A stretch of DNA of 64,000 nucleotides from Actinomadura craniellae (GCF_003289645.1 NZ_QLYX01000001.1:434001-498000), one strand, 5' to 3'. Counted from the stretch's first letter, positions 26,128 to 34,727 are shown. Notes: a model not told the origin generated them from the letters alone. Numbers and translations: made by a program.

Positions 26128-27762
26128 TCAGCCCAGCTTCCAGTTCGCGAAGTCCCAGAAGCCGATCTCGTTGGTCGGGATGCCGGCCGGTTCGAAGCCC
26201 GACAGCCGGGTCCGGTAGGCCCAGATCGTGTCCGGGTTGTACAGCCACAGATAGGGGGCCTTGGCGTTCTCCACCTTGGCCGCCTGCTGGAACAGGCTCC
26301 TGCGTTCGGCCGGGTCGGAGACCGTGGCGGCCTTCGCCAGCAGCTCGTCCAGTTCCGGGGCGCAGAAGTGGCCGACGTTGCCGCCGGTCGGGTAGCCCTG
26401 GTCGCAGGCGTCGATGGCCGCGACGGTGGACGGTTCGGTGGCGTAGTTGCCGCCGCCGAACAGCGCCAGGTCGAAGCTCTTCTTCTCGTAGGAGGACAGC
26501 AGCTCGTCCACCTGGACCTGCTTCAGCTCGACGTTCACGCCGACGGCCTTGAGCTGGCTCTGGATCACGGTCGCGGCGGTGTCGCGGTCCCGCTGGCCGG
26601 GCACCCACGACAGCGTGACCGGCTTGGCCGCGTCCCAGCCCGCCGCGGTGAGCAGGCTCTTGGCCTTGGCGGGGTCGTAGGCGTAGCCCGCGCCCGCGGG
26701 GGCCAGGTCGCCGTAGAAGCTGGAGTCCACGACCGTCCCGGCCCCGCCGAGCACCTTGTCCACCAAGCCCTTGCGGTCGACCGCGTGCAGCAGGGCCTGC
26801 CGGACCCGCACGTCCTTGAACCGGCCCTGGCTCTGGTTGATCGCGATCCGGTTGAAGCCGGGGCTCTTGGCCGTGACGACCTTGACGCCCTTCAGCTTCC
26901 GGACGGCCGCCAGGTCGGTCGGCGAGACCTGGGCCAGGTCCATCTCGCCGGTGCCGAGCTGCGCGGTGGCCACGTCGGAGGTGACCGGCTTGAGGAACAC
27001 CTTCTTGACCGAGACGGGCTGCCGGTAGGCGGGGTTGGCGGCCAACTCGACGTACTGGTCGGTCTTGTACTGGACGAAGGTGAACGCGCCCGACGCGACG
27101 GTCGGTTTGGTGAAGAACGCGTTGTCGCCGAGGCCCTTCGCCGGCAGCTTGCCGAGCACGTGCTCGGGCAGGATCGGGAAGTTCCCGATGAGCCCGGGCA
27201 GCCCCGCGGCGGGACCGGACGTGGTGATCTTCACGGTGGTGTCGTCCGGCGCGGTGACGCCCTTGAGCGAGTCGGCCTTGCCGTCGGCGAGGTCCTTGGC
27301 GCCGACGACGGCGGCGAACTTGCCCGACTGCGCGCTGCCGGTCGCCGGGTTGGCCAGGGCGTTGTAAGTGAACACCACGTCCTTGGCGGTGAGGGGCTGC
27401 CCGTCGCTCCACTTCAGGCCGGGCTTCAGGGTGAACGTGACGCTCTTGGCGTCGCCGGCCACCTGCGGCGGCGCGGCGGCCATCCGCGGGCGCAGCGCGT
27501 ACGCGGCGTCCGAGCCGTACAGCGAGTCGAAGATGAACGACATGACGAGCAGGTCGGGCCCATTGTTGGGGGCGAGCGGGCTGAACGTCTTCGGCTTCTG
27601 GTACAGGTACATGTTGAGCACGCCCGCGCTCCCGCCGCCGGACGCCCCCTGGGTGGGGTCGGAGCTGCAGGCGGCGAGCGCGCCGGCGGCGAGGGCGCCG
27701 CCCAGCGCCAGCGCCACACCGCGCCTGCCGATGCCGCCGGGTCTGCCGGAACGAATGGTCAT
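26128..27762 (-). CDS. Peptide ABC transporter substrate-binding lipoprotein
   Basis: The 544-residue protein starts with a signal peptide containing a twin arginine (GIGRRGVALALGG) and ends it with a lipobox (LAAC, Cys near residue 32), so it should be a membrane-anchored lipoprotein, possibly Tat-exported. The mature part has the extracellular solute-binding family 5 pattern: LKPGLKWSDGQPLTAKDVVF, then a hinge region, and VRQALLHAVDRKGLV. It binds a peptide-like substrate and delivers it to the DppBC pore. It lies between an FAH-family gene (47 bases) and dppB (65 bases) in the same operon. Confidence 0.92.
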   Translation of the reverse strand: MTIRSGRPGGIGRRGVALALGGALAAGALAACSSDPTQGASGGGSAGVLNMYLYQKPKTFSPLAPNNGPDLLVMSFIFDSLYGSDAAYALRPRMAAAPPQVAGDAKSVTFTLKPGLKWSDGQPLTAKDVVFTYNALANPATGSAQSGKFAAVVGAKDLADGKADSLKGVTAPDDTTVKITTSGPAAGLPGLIGNFPILPEHVLGKLPAKGLGDNAFFTKPTVASGAFTFVQYKTDQYVELAANPAYRQPVSVKKVFLKPVTSDVATAQLGTGEMDLAQVSPTDLAAVRKLKGVKVVTAKSPGFNRIAINQSQGRFKDVRVRQALLHAVDRKGLVDKVLGGAGTVVDSSFYGDLAPAGAGYAYDPAKAKSLLTAAGWDAAKPVTLSWVPGQRDRDTAATVIQSQLKAVGVNVELKQVQVDELLSSYEKKSFDLALFGGGNYATEPSTVAAIDACDQGYPTGGNVGHFCAPELDELLAKAATVSDPAERRSLFQQAAKVENAKAPYLWLYNPDTIWAYRTRLSGFEPAGIPTNEIGFWDFANWKLG

Positions 27763-27809
27763 ACTGCCTCTTCTCGGCGGTGGCCGGGCCCCGCCCGGCC
27801 ACGGTCCGC

Positions 27810-28664
27810 TCAGCGGACGCGGTTCACCAGGCTGCCGAGCCCGGTCACGCGGACCGTCATCTCGTCGCCTGCGGACAGGAATTCCCCCGTGGCCAAACCG
27901 ACCCCGGCGGGCGTGCCGGTGTAGAGCACGTCGCCGGGCTCCAGCGTCATGAGCCGGGACGCGAACGCCACCAGCTCCGCGACATTGAAGATCATCTGAC
28001 TGGTGTCGCCGTGCTGCCGGACCCGCCCGTTGACCTCCATGATCACTTCGAGCTGCTGCGGGTCGGGCACCTCGTCGGCGGTGACCAGGTGCGGTCCCAG
28101 CGCGGCGAACCCGTCCGGCCACTTGCCGTTCAGCCAGTCGAAGAACGCGACGGCCGGGTCGTCGGTGTCGCGCTCGTGCCCGTAATCCATCACCCGGGCG
28201 GACACGTCGTTGCCGATCGTGTAGCCCGCCACATGGTCCAGGGCGTCCTCCAGCGGGATGTCCTTGCCGCCGCGGCCGATCACCGCGACCAGTTCTGCCT
28301 CCCAGTCGACGCTCGGGCTGACCGTCGGGAGCGCGATCTCCGCGCCGGGGCCGCTGACGGCGGTGGCCGGCTTGAGGAACAGCCGCGGCGAGATCCGCGA
28401 CTTGTCGAGCCGGTCGCCGCCGGTCTCGGTCACGTGCTCCTGGTAGTTGGCGGCGACCGCGAGCACCTTGCCCGGCCGCAGCAGCGGTGCCAGCAGCGTG
28501 ACCTCGTCCAGCGCGTGCGTGCCCGCGGGGGAGGGCAGCGTGTCGAGCCCGCCGAGCACGGCGCCCAGATCGCCGGGGCCCAGGTCGGTGACGCGTCCGC
28601 CGCCGACGATCTCGCCGTGGCGGATCCCGCCGTCGCCCGGCAGGCGATAGGTGGCGAGTTTCAT
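27810..28664 (-). CDS. Fumarylacetoacetate-hydrolase family protein
   Basis: The 284-residue product has the FAH fold. It shows GKVLAVAANYQEHVTETGG, the metal-ligand segment VDWEAELVAVIG, YTIGNDVSARV, and the closing LEPGDVLYTGTPAGVG and GDEMTVRVTGLGSL. Family members hydrolyse acylpyruvates, decarboxylate oxaloacetate-like acids, or dehydrate sugar acids such as 2-keto-3-deoxy acids. With two Gfo/Idh/MocA dehydrogenases just upstream, a keto-acid from a sugar-like or amino-acid substrate is likely. The start ATG 28664 lies three bases after the preceding stop. Confidence 0.88.
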   Translation of the reverse strand: MKLATYRLPGDGGIRHGEIVGGGRVTDLGPGDLGAVLGGLDTLPSPAGTHALDEVTLLAPLLRPGKVLAVAANYQEHVTETGGDRLDKSRISPRLFLKPATAVSGPGAEIALPTVSPSVDWEAELVAVIGRGGKDIPLEDALDHVAGYTIGNDVSARVMDYGHERDTDDPAVAFFDWLNGKWPDGFAALGPHLVTADEVPDPQQLEVIMEVNGRVRQHGDTSQMIFNVAELVAFASRLMTLEPGDVLYTGTPAGVGLATGEFLSAGDEMTVRVTGLGSLVNRVR

Positions 28665-28667
28665 GGA

Positions 28668-29594
28668 TCAGACCTCCGAGGGGTCGAGCGACACGGGTGT
28701 GCCGAGGGTGAGGGAACGGGTCGCGGCGTCGGTGACGCGCAGCGCCGCGAGCGCGTCGCCGGGCCCGACCTCGGGCGGGCGCCCGGTGACGATCGCGGCG
28801 TGCAGTGCGGTGAGCATCCGGCCGACCGTGCCGGGGCCGTGCCAGGCGGTGCGGGTTCCGGACGCGGTCCGGACCGTCGCGCCGGGGCGGGTGGCGTCGA
28901 CGTCCATGACGCCGCCGGACCCGCTCACCCGGTAGCGGTGCAGCGCCATGCCGGGCGCGGCGGCGGTGCCGTGCAGCCGGCCGACGGTGATCGTGCTGGT
29001 CAGGCCGTGCTCGTGGTCGAGCAGGAGGAGGGTGGACCGGGCGGGGTCACGGCCGGGCAGGGCGTGCACGCGCTCGACGGCCTGGCCGGTGAGGGCCAGC
29101 ACCACGTCCACCGGGTAGAGCCCGAAGTTGACCAGCTCGCCCTGCGGGCAGGGGTCGCCGCCGTCCACGAGGAAGTCGGCCTGGACGTTCCAGGGCAGGC
29201 CGATCCGGCCCGCGGCCAGGGCGCCCCGGGCGGCCTGGACGGCGGCGCCGAACCGGTGGTGGTGCGCGGGCATGCAGACCAGTCCGGTCTCCCGGGCGAC
29301 GGCCGCGACCCGCTCGGCGTCCGCGACGTCCAGCGCCAGCGGCTTGTCGGCCAGCACGTGGCACCCGGCGCGCAGGGCCTCGACGATGCGGGCGGCGCGC
29401 TCTTCGGGCGGCGCGCACACGCTGACCACCTGGGCGCCGGTCTCGGCGATCGCGGTGGTGAGGTCGCCCGCCGCCGTCTCGACGACGGTGAAGCCGGGGT
29501 GCCCGCGGAAGGCGGGCAGGTACATGTCGCGCTGGTGGTCCTGGGTGCCGAGCCCGCCGGAACCCCAGGGCAGCGTCCGCAGTGCCCCGCTCAC
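28668..29594 (-). CDS. Gfo/Idh/MocA-family oxidoreductase (second in operon)
   Basis: The 308-residue protein has an N-terminal Rossmann fold with GSGGLG and the ADKPLALDVADAERV segment (EKP-type catalytic lysine motif as DKP). A C-terminal Gfo/Idh beta-sheet domain follows. It is shorter than usual and begins with an abbreviated first strand. The GTG start at 29594 overlaps the upstream stop (GTGA). These enzymes oxidise or reduce sugars, cyclitols or related polyols with NAD(P). It is one of two paralogous-type dehydrogenases in tandem, suggesting successive redox steps or a heteromeric enzyme. Confidence 0.85.
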   Translation of the reverse strand: MSGALRTLPWGSGGLGTQDHQRDMYLPAFRGHPGFTVVETAAGDLTTAIAETGAQVVSVCAPPEERAARIVEALRAGCHVLADKPLALDVADAERVAAVARETGLVCMPAHHHRFGAAVQAARGALAAGRIGLPWNVQADFLVDGGDPCPQGELVNFGLYPVDVVLALTGQAVERVHALPGRDPARSTLLLLDHEHGLTSTITVGRLHGTAAAPGMALHRYRVSGSGGVMDVDATRPGATVRTASGTRTAWHGPGTVGRMLTALHAAIVTGRPPEVGPGDALAALRVTDAATRSLTLGTPVSLDPSEV

Positions 29595-30613
29595 GCGGCC
29601 TCCTCCAGCACGTCGGCGACCCGTACCGGCCGCCCGTCGGCGATCGATCGTTCGGCGGCGACGCCCATCGCCACGGCCAGCAGGCCGTCGGCCCCCGTCA
29701 CGGCGGGCGGCGCCCCGGTGAGGGCGTCCGCCCAGGCCGCGATCTGGGTGGCGAACCCGTCGGTGCCGCCGGGCGGCAGGAGCGCGGTGCCGGACTCGTC
29801 GGTGACCGTGCCGGCCTCGGCGTCCCAGGGCAGCGTGAGGATCCCGCCGGTCCCGGTGACCAGCACGTCGCGGCGGGCGTAGGACGTGGGGGCGTGGCCG
29901 CGGCTCATCTCGCACACCGCGACCGCGCCGCCCGCGAACCCGACCGTCATCTCCAGGTAGTCGTGGATGCCGAGTTCGGGCGCGGTCCGGCGGCGGCCGC
30001 GCGCGTACACCGTCTCGGGGGTGTCGCCGGTCCACCAGGTGACCAGGTCCAGCAGGTGGACGCCGTTGTGCAGGGCGTGCCCGCCGGAACGGGCCGGGTC
30101 GAGCATCCAGCCGCGCCAGTCGGGCCAGATCCAGCCGCCCAGGATGGACAGCCGGACCAGGTCCACCGCGCCGAGGTCACCGGAGCCGATCGCCTCCCGC
30201 ACGGCCAGCGCGTAGTCGTAGTGGCGGTGGCTGTGCGCGGGCATCAGCACCCGGCCGGCCCGGGCGAACGCCGTGACGGCGCGCCGGGCTCCGGCCACAT
30301 CGGTGGCGAGAGGCTTCTCGATCAGCAGATGGGCGCCCGCAGCGGCCACCTGGACGGCGATGTCGGCGTGGGTGTCGTTCGGCGTGCACACGACGCAACC
30401 GTCGGCACCGGTCTCCGCCAGGGCGGCGCCCAGGTCGGTGAACCAGGGCACGCCGCCGTTGGCGCGGGAGGCCGCGGCGGCCCGGCCGGGGTCGATGTCG
30501 ACGACGCCGGCGAGCTCCAGCCGCGGCTCGGCGTGGATCGCCGCGGCGTGCTGCGCGGCGATGAAGCCGGTGCCGACGACCAGCACCCGGGCTGGCACGG
30601 AATGGGATTCCAT
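29591..30613 (-). CDS. Gfo/Idh/MocA-family oxidoreductase (first in operon)
   Basis: The 340-residue product has the Rossmann motif VVGTGFIAAQHAAAI at the N-terminus and the catalytic EKPLATD motif near residue 95. The substrate-binding domain has GGHALHNGVHLLDLVTWWTG, which carries the conserved HxxD/HLLD catalytic pattern. It should be an NAD(P)-dependent dehydrogenase for a sugar-like or polyol substrate. The ATG at 30613 is preferred; an open frame to 30664 would run through the promoter. This is the first gene of the minus-strand operon and faces the aminotransferase gene across a 180-base control region. Confidence 0.88.
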   Translation of the reverse strand: MESHSVPARVLVVGTGFIAAQHAAAIHAEPRLELAGVVDIDPGRAAAASRANGGVPWFTDLGAALAETGADGCVVCTPNDTHADIAVQVAAAGAHLLIEKPLATDVAGARRAVTAFARAGRVLMPAHSHRHYDYALAVREAIGSGDLGAVDLVRLSILGGWIWPDWRGWMLDPARSGGHALHNGVHLLDLVTWWTGDTPETVYARGRRRTAPELGIHDYLEMTVGFAGGAVAVCEMSRGHAPTSYARRDVLVTGTGGILTLPWDAEAGTVTDESGTALLPPGGTDGFATQIAAWADALTGAPPAVTGADGLLAVAMGVAAERSIADGRPVRVADVLEEAA

Positions 30614-30645
30614 GTCGATGGATCCTGATCCCGAGGTGATTCTTC

Positions 30646-30651
30646 TGTCAA
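30646..30651 (-). promoter_or_regulatory. TTGACA hexamer, possible -35 for the minus-strand operon
   Basis: A perfect TTGACA lies on the minus strand 33 bases before the first Gfo/Idh start. A weak -10 (CAGGAT) at 18 bases spacing would overlap the ribosome site, so the real -10 is uncertain. A second palindrome, CCCTG-TT-CAGGG, lies at 30680-30691. Confidence 0.35.
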
Positions 30652-30712
30652 GGGGTGATCGCATTTATCTTTGATGAGCCCCTGTTCAGGGCGATCTCGC
30701 GGCCATTGGGTG

Positions 30713-30741
30713 TTGACATGGAACGCCTTTCCATGAAAGAT
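30713..30741 (+). promoter_or_regulatory. Promoter with IclR-type operator in its spacer
   Basis: TTGACA (30713-30718) and AAAGAT (30736-30741) are separated by exactly 17 bases. The spacer is filled by the perfect inverted repeat CATGGAA-N5-TTCCATG (30717-30735), which has the TGGAA-N5-TTCCA form typical of IclR-family operators. A bound regulator would block RNA polymerase at the aminotransferase promoter, and could also affect the divergent operon. Confidence 0.7.
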
Positions 30742-30793
30742 CCCATGCCGAAACAGGGCTGTAACAGAACGCCAATTCACTGGGGGCTTCTCC

Positions 30794-32131
30794 ATGACCA
30801 CCGCCGATCTGGCCGGGCAGACTTCCACCGGTGCGAAGCTGCTCGCCGCCGCGCGGACCGTGATCCCGGGCGGCGTCAACTCCGCCACGCGCCTGGTCGG
30901 CCCGCCGTACGCGATCGCGACCGCGGCGGGGGCGTACGTCACCGACGCCGACGGCCGGCGCTACCTCGACTACCATGCGGCGTTCGGCGCGATCCTGCTC
31001 GGCCACGCCGCGCCCGAGGTGGACGACGTGGTGCGCGCCGCCATCGGCGGCCTGGACCTGGTCGGCTGGGGGGTCACCGAACCCGAGGTCGAACTGGCCC
31101 GGCTGGTCACCGAGACGATCCCGTCCGCCGAGCAGATGATCTCGGCCATGTCGGGCAGCGAGGCCGTCGTGCAGGCGATCCGGCTCTCCCGCACGGTCAC
31201 CGGCCGCCCGCTGATCGTCAAGTTCCAGGGCGGCTTCCACGGCTGGCACGACGCCGTCGCCCGCAACGTGATCTCCGCACCCGACCGGGCCTACGGCAAC
31301 GACCCGCTGTCGCGTGGCATCCTGCCCGAGGCGCTCGACTCCACCCTGATCGCCGAGTTCAACGACCTGGACTCCGTCCGCGCCCTCTACGCGGCGCACC
31401 CGGACCGGATCGCCGCGGTGATCATGGAGCCGATCCCGCACAACGTCGGCGCCCTCGTCCCGGACCAGGAGTTCGTCGAGGGACTGCGCGCCCTCACCGC
31501 CGAGCAGGGCTCGCTGCTGATCTTCGACGAGGTCATCACCGGCTTCCGGCACGCCCTCGGCGGTTACCAGCAGGTCTGCGGCGTCATGCCCGACCTCACC
31601 ACGTTCGGCAAGGCGATGGGCAACGGCTACCCGATCGCCGGGCTCGCCGGCCCCCGGCACCTGATGGAGCACTTCAGCTCCGCGGGCGGCGACGTCCTGC
31701 TGGCCGGGACCTTCAACGGCAACCCGGTCTCATCGGCCGCCGCGATCGCCACCATCCGGTACCTGCGCGACCATCCGGACTTCTACCAGCGCACCCACGC
31801 GCTCGGCGACCGCATGCGCGCCGGCCTCACCGCCGCCTGCGCCGAACTGGGCATCGAGGGCACCGCCGCGGGCTTCGGCGGTGTGTTCGCCCTCTACTTC
31901 GCCGCGGCCCCGATCCGCGGCTACCGCGACCTCATGCGCAACGCCGACGCCGCCTACGTCGCCTTCCACCGCCGGATGACCGACCGCGGCTTCCTGATGC
32001 TCCCGCTCGCCCTCAAGCGCAACCACATCTCCGCCGCCCACACCGAGGAGGACGTCGACCGCACGCTGGAGGCGGCCTGCGACGTCCTCCGCACGATCCG
32101 CGACGACGGCCTGCTGTCCTCCACCGGGTGA
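30794..32131 (+). CDS. Class III aminotransferase, glutamate-1-semialdehyde-aminomutase-like
   Basis: The 445-residue PLP enzyme has the family marks IPGGVNSATRLVG at the N-terminus, MSGSEAVVQAIRL, GGFHGWHD, and IFDEVITGFRHALGG. The PLP lysine is Lys273 in TFGKAMGNGYPIAG. It resembles glutamate-1-semialdehyde 2,1-aminomutase, but its context (a catabolic importer operon, no heme genes) points to a transaminase or aminomutase acting on an amino or keto acid of the pathway. It is controlled by a promoter with an IclR-type operator and faces the thirteen-gene operon. It converges on tatA with a 12-base gap. Confidence 0.87.
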   Translation: MTTADLAGQTSTGAKLLAAARTVIPGGVNSATRLVGPPYAIATAAGAYVTDADGRRYLDYHAAFGAILLGHAAPEVDDVVRAAIGGLDLVGWGVTEPEVELARLVTETIPSAEQMISAMSGSEAVVQAIRLSRTVTGRPLIVKFQGGFHGWHDAVARNVISAPDRAYGNDPLSRGILPEALDSTLIAEFNDLDSVRALYAAHPDRIAAVIMEPIPHNVGALVPDQEFVEGLRALTAEQGSLLIFDEVITGFRHALGGYQQVCGVMPDLTTFGKAMGNGYPIAGLAGPRHLMEHFSSAGGDVLLAGTFNGNPVSSAAAIATIRYLRDHPDFYQRTHALGDRMRAGLTAACAELGIEGTAAGFGGVFALYFAAAPIRGYRDLMRNADAAYVAFHRRMTDRGFLMLPLALKRNHISAAHTEEDVDRTLEAACDVLRTIRDDGLLSSTG

Positions 32132-32143
32132 CGCCCCCGGTCC

Positions 32144-32428
32144 TCAGCGTTCGCGGAGCCGGGCGGGATCCGAGAGCGGCAGGGACTCCAGGGGCCGGCC
32201 CGGCTGCAGGGCGTTCGGGTGGGCGGCGTTCCCGTGTCGTGGCCGGGCGGCGGCCTCGGGCCGGTCCGCGGCCGGCTCGTCATCGTCGTACAAGCCCTTG
32301 GTCTCCGCCTTGAGGATCCGGGCGGATTTGCCGAGGGAACGGGCGAGCTGTGGCAGTTTGGTGGAGCCGAACAGCAACAGCAGGACGAAGAGGACGATAA
32401 GGATCTCGGTGGTTCCGAAGTTCGCCAT
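32144..32428 (-). CDS. tatA: Twin-arginine translocase subunit TatA/E
   Basis: The 94-residue protein has a single N-terminal membrane helix preceded by the conserved Glu8 (FGTTEILIVLF), the FG hinge, and an amphipathic helix (KLPQLARSLGKSARILK). An acidic, disordered tail follows. This is the TatA/TatE layout: many copies form the pore that exports folded proteins. Core tat genes are normally elsewhere, and no tatB or tatC is present here. It follows a monooxygenase gene by 58 bases on the same strand. A predicted Tat substrate (the FAD enzyme at 34828) is in the same gene neighbourhood. Confidence 0.88.
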   Translation of the reverse strand: MANFGTTEILIVLFVLLLLFGSTKLPQLARSLGKSARILKAETKGLYDDDEPAADRPEAAARPRHGNAAHPNALQPGRPLESLPLSDPARLRER

Positions 32429-32486
32429 GATGCTCCTTGCCTTGGTGGGATCGGACCGGGGACGCTGACCTCGGGTCCGGCCGGGT

Positions 32487-33956
32487 TCAGTGCTGGAGGC
32501 GGTAGTCGGCGGGGTCCAGGCGGCGGGTGCGGCGGCGGTAGCCGGTCATGGAGCCGGGCCAGTTGTTGGTGTTGCGGTGGTCGGCGTCGAGGTACCAGCT
32601 GTCGCAGCCGCCCTGGTTCCAGACGGAGGTGCCGAGGCGGTGCTGGGCGGCGGCGTCGAAGCGGTCGTGCACGTCCTCCCGGACGTCCATCGAGGCGACG
32701 CCGCCCGCCAGCAGCCGGGCGGCCTGGACGACGTAGGCGATCTGGCTCTCCAGCATGTGGACGATGGAGCCGGAGCCGACGTTGGTGTTGGGGCCGTACA
32801 TCAGGAAGAAGTTGGGGAACCCGGGGACGGCCAGGCCGAGGTAGGCGCGGGCGCCGTCCTTCCAGGCCGTGTCGAGGTCCTGGCCGTGCGAGCCGACGAC
32901 GCGGATGGGGGCCACGAAGTCCTGGGACCGGAAGCCGGTGGCCCAGATGACGGTGTCGACGAGATGGTGCTCGCCATCGGAGGTGCGGACCCCGTCCGGC
33001 ACGATCTCGGTGATGGGGCTGTCGACGACGCGGACGTTGGGCCGGTTCAGGGTCTCGTAGTACTCGCTGGAGGTCAGGATGCGCTTGCAGCCGGGCTCGT
33101 AGCGAGGCGTGAGCCGGTCGCGCAGCCGCCGGTCGCGCACCGAGCGGAGGGCGTACCGGCACAGGGTGCGGACGGGGGCCGACAGCAGGCGGCGCCCGCG
33201 CGGGGAGATCAGGGAGGGGTTGAGTACCAGCTCGAACCACAGGAAGATCCCGAGCCGCGACAGCCGCTGCACGACGGGCAGCCTGCGGTTGAGGGCGTGC
33301 CGCCAGCGCGGGTAGACGCGGTCGGGTTTGCGGCTGATCCAGTGCACCTCGAGCTGGAAGATGGTCAGGGACTTGGCGTCGGGTGTGATGAGGGGGACGA
33401 ACTGGATGGCGCTGGCGCCGTTGCCGACCACCGCGATGCGGGCGCCCGCCAGATCGTGCCGGTGGTCCCAGCGGGCGGAGTGGAACATGGCGCCGGTGAA
33501 GCCGTCCATGCCGGGCAGCTTGGGCGTGGCGGGGTTGCTGAGCTGCCCGCACGCGGCCACCAGCAGGTCGAACTCGTGGCTGTCACCGGCACGGGTGCGC
33601 ACCCGCCAGCGGTGGCGGGTGGTGTCGAACTCGGCCTCGGTGACCTCGGTGCCGAACCGGATGTGGGGCCGCAGCCCGTGCTCGGTGGCGCAGTGCCGCA
33701 GGTAGTCCAGGATCTCGGGCTGCTCGGCGAACCGGCGCGTCCAGTCGGGCTTGGGCTCGAAGGAGTAGGAGTACAGGTGCGAGGGGGCGTCGCAGGCGGC
33801 GCCCGGGTAGGTGTTGTCGCGCCATACGCCGCCCACGTCGTCGGCCCGTTCGAAGATCGTGATGTCGGTGAACCCGGCTCGTTTCAGGCCGATGGCCAGA
33901 CCGATCCCGCTGAACCCGCTTCCGACGACGGCGATCGACAGGTTCTGTTGCCCCAT
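32487..33956 (-). CDS. Flavin monooxygenase, Baeyer-Villiger type
   Basis: The 489-residue protein has two Rossmann motifs, VVGSGFSGIGLAIGL for FAD near residue 10 and VVGNGASAIQFVP for NADPH near 180. Between them is FTGAMFHSARWDH, which fits the type I Baeyer-Villiger fingerprint FxGxxxHxxxW. The YPGAACDAPSHLYSYSF segment is also typical. It should insert oxygen next to a ketone, giving an ester or lactone, using NADPH and O2. It faces a TetR gene, and a TetR-type palindrome stands in the intergenic region. It may be co-transcribed with tatA. Confidence 0.9.
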   Translation of the reverse strand: MGQQNLSIAVVGSGFSGIGLAIGLKRAGFTDITIFERADDVGGVWRDNTYPGAACDAPSHLYSYSFEPKPDWTRRFAEQPEILDYLRHCATEHGLRPHIRFGTEVTEAEFDTTRHRWRVRTRAGDSHEFDLLVAACGQLSNPATPKLPGMDGFTGAMFHSARWDHRHDLAGARIAVVGNGASAIQFVPLITPDAKSLTIFQLEVHWISRKPDRVYPRWRHALNRRLPVVQRLSRLGIFLWFELVLNPSLISPRGRRLLSAPVRTLCRYALRSVRDRRLRDRLTPRYEPGCKRILTSSEYYETLNRPNVRVVDSPITEIVPDGVRTSDGEHHLVDTVIWATGFRSQDFVAPIRVVGSHGQDLDTAWKDGARAYLGLAVPGFPNFFLMYGPNTNVGSGSIVHMLESQIAYVVQAARLLAGGVASMDVREDVHDRFDAAAQHRLGTSVWNQGGCDSWYLDADHRNTNNWPGSMTGYRRRTRRLDPADYRLQH

Positions 33957-34029
33957 GTGCGGCTCCCTCGTGTCGCGGCGGTGGCCCCGGGCCGGTCATG
34001 CGTCCCCGCGGACGGACGGGGGAGCAAAT

Positions 34030-34050
34030 TACCGACATCCATGTCGGTTA
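34030..34050. promoter_or_regulatory. TetR-type operator, copy 1
   Basis: ACCGACAT-CC-ATGTCGGT is a perfect 8-base inverted repeat, embedded in the longer form TTACCGACA-N4-TGTCGGTTA. It lies between the divergent monooxygenase and TetR starts and nearly matches a second copy at 34784-34807, so it is very likely the operator of this TetR. Confidence 0.75.
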
Positions 34051-34082
34051 GAGTGACGCCAACGGAGGAGGGAGTCAAGGCC

Positions 34083-34694
34083 ATGAGTGAGACCGCGCCG
34101 AAGTCGCGGATGCGGGCACCGGCCCGCCGGGCGACGATCACCGCCGCGGCGCTGAAGATCTTCGCAGGCAAGGGCTACCACGCCACTTCGCTTGCCGAGA
34201 TCGCGGCCGCGGCCGGGGTGGCGCGCACCGTGCTGTACGACCACTTCCCGTCCAAACGGGTGCTGCTGCTGGCGGTGATGCAGGAGCAGAACACGGCGCT
34301 GGTGGAGTACGTCGGGGCACGCATCACCGGATCGGGGGCGCCACATGACCGGATGCGGTCAACGATCGACGCCTATTTCGGCTTTGCTCAAAGTCGGCCT
34401 GAGGCGCGCAAGCTGCTGTTCGACCGTACCGACGAGGACGATCCGGAGATCCGCGTCGTCCGCCAGGGCATTCGTGAGTCCCGCGCCCAGGCGGTCACCG
34501 CGCTGCTGTCCGGCGACATGCGCTCGGTGGGGGTGGATCCGGACGAGCCGGTCGCCGAGGCGATGGTCGAACTGATCATTACCGGTTTGGACGGGGTGGC
34601 GCAGTGGTGGGACCGGCACCCCCAGGTGCCCAGGGCGGTGCTGGTGGAGGGGGCGATGCGGCTGCTGTGGACCGGGCTCGGCAACGCCGGGTAG
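34083..34694 (+). CDS. TetR-family transcriptional regulator
   Basis: The 203-residue protein has an N-terminal helix-turn-helix (ITAAALKIFAGKGYHATS, then LAEIAAAAGVARTVLYDHFPSK) and a C-terminal ligand-binding region of helices with the YFGFAQSRPEARKLLF pattern. The ATG at 34083 follows a GGAGGAGGGAG ribosome site. Two near-identical palindromes lie before this gene and before the FAD enzyme gene, so it probably represses itself, the divergent monooxygenase and the downstream FAD enzyme. A strong terminator follows the gene. Confidence 0.9.
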   Translation: MSETAPKSRMRAPARRATITAAALKIFAGKGYHATSLAEIAAAAGVARTVLYDHFPSKRVLLLAVMQEQNTALVEYVGARITGSGAPHDRMRSTIDAYFGFAQSRPEARKLLFDRTDEDDPEIRVVRQGIRESRAQAVTALLSGDMRSVGVDPDEPVAEAMVELIITGLDGVAQWWDRHPQVPRAVLVEGAMRLLWTGLGNAG

Positions 34695-34727
34695 CCCGGG
34701 CGTATATGGGCCGATTTGGACGGATAT

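Noticed and set aside
30794-32131. Assigning the aminotransferase as HemL (heme synthesis)
   Set aside because: Context is catabolic with an IclR operator and no heme genes; the GSA-aminomutase likeness is shared by other class III enzymes.
32490-34082. In-frame extension far upstream of the TetR gene at 34083
   Set aside because: It runs antisense through the monooxygenase gene and across the operator; the TetR start with its ribosome site is at 34083.
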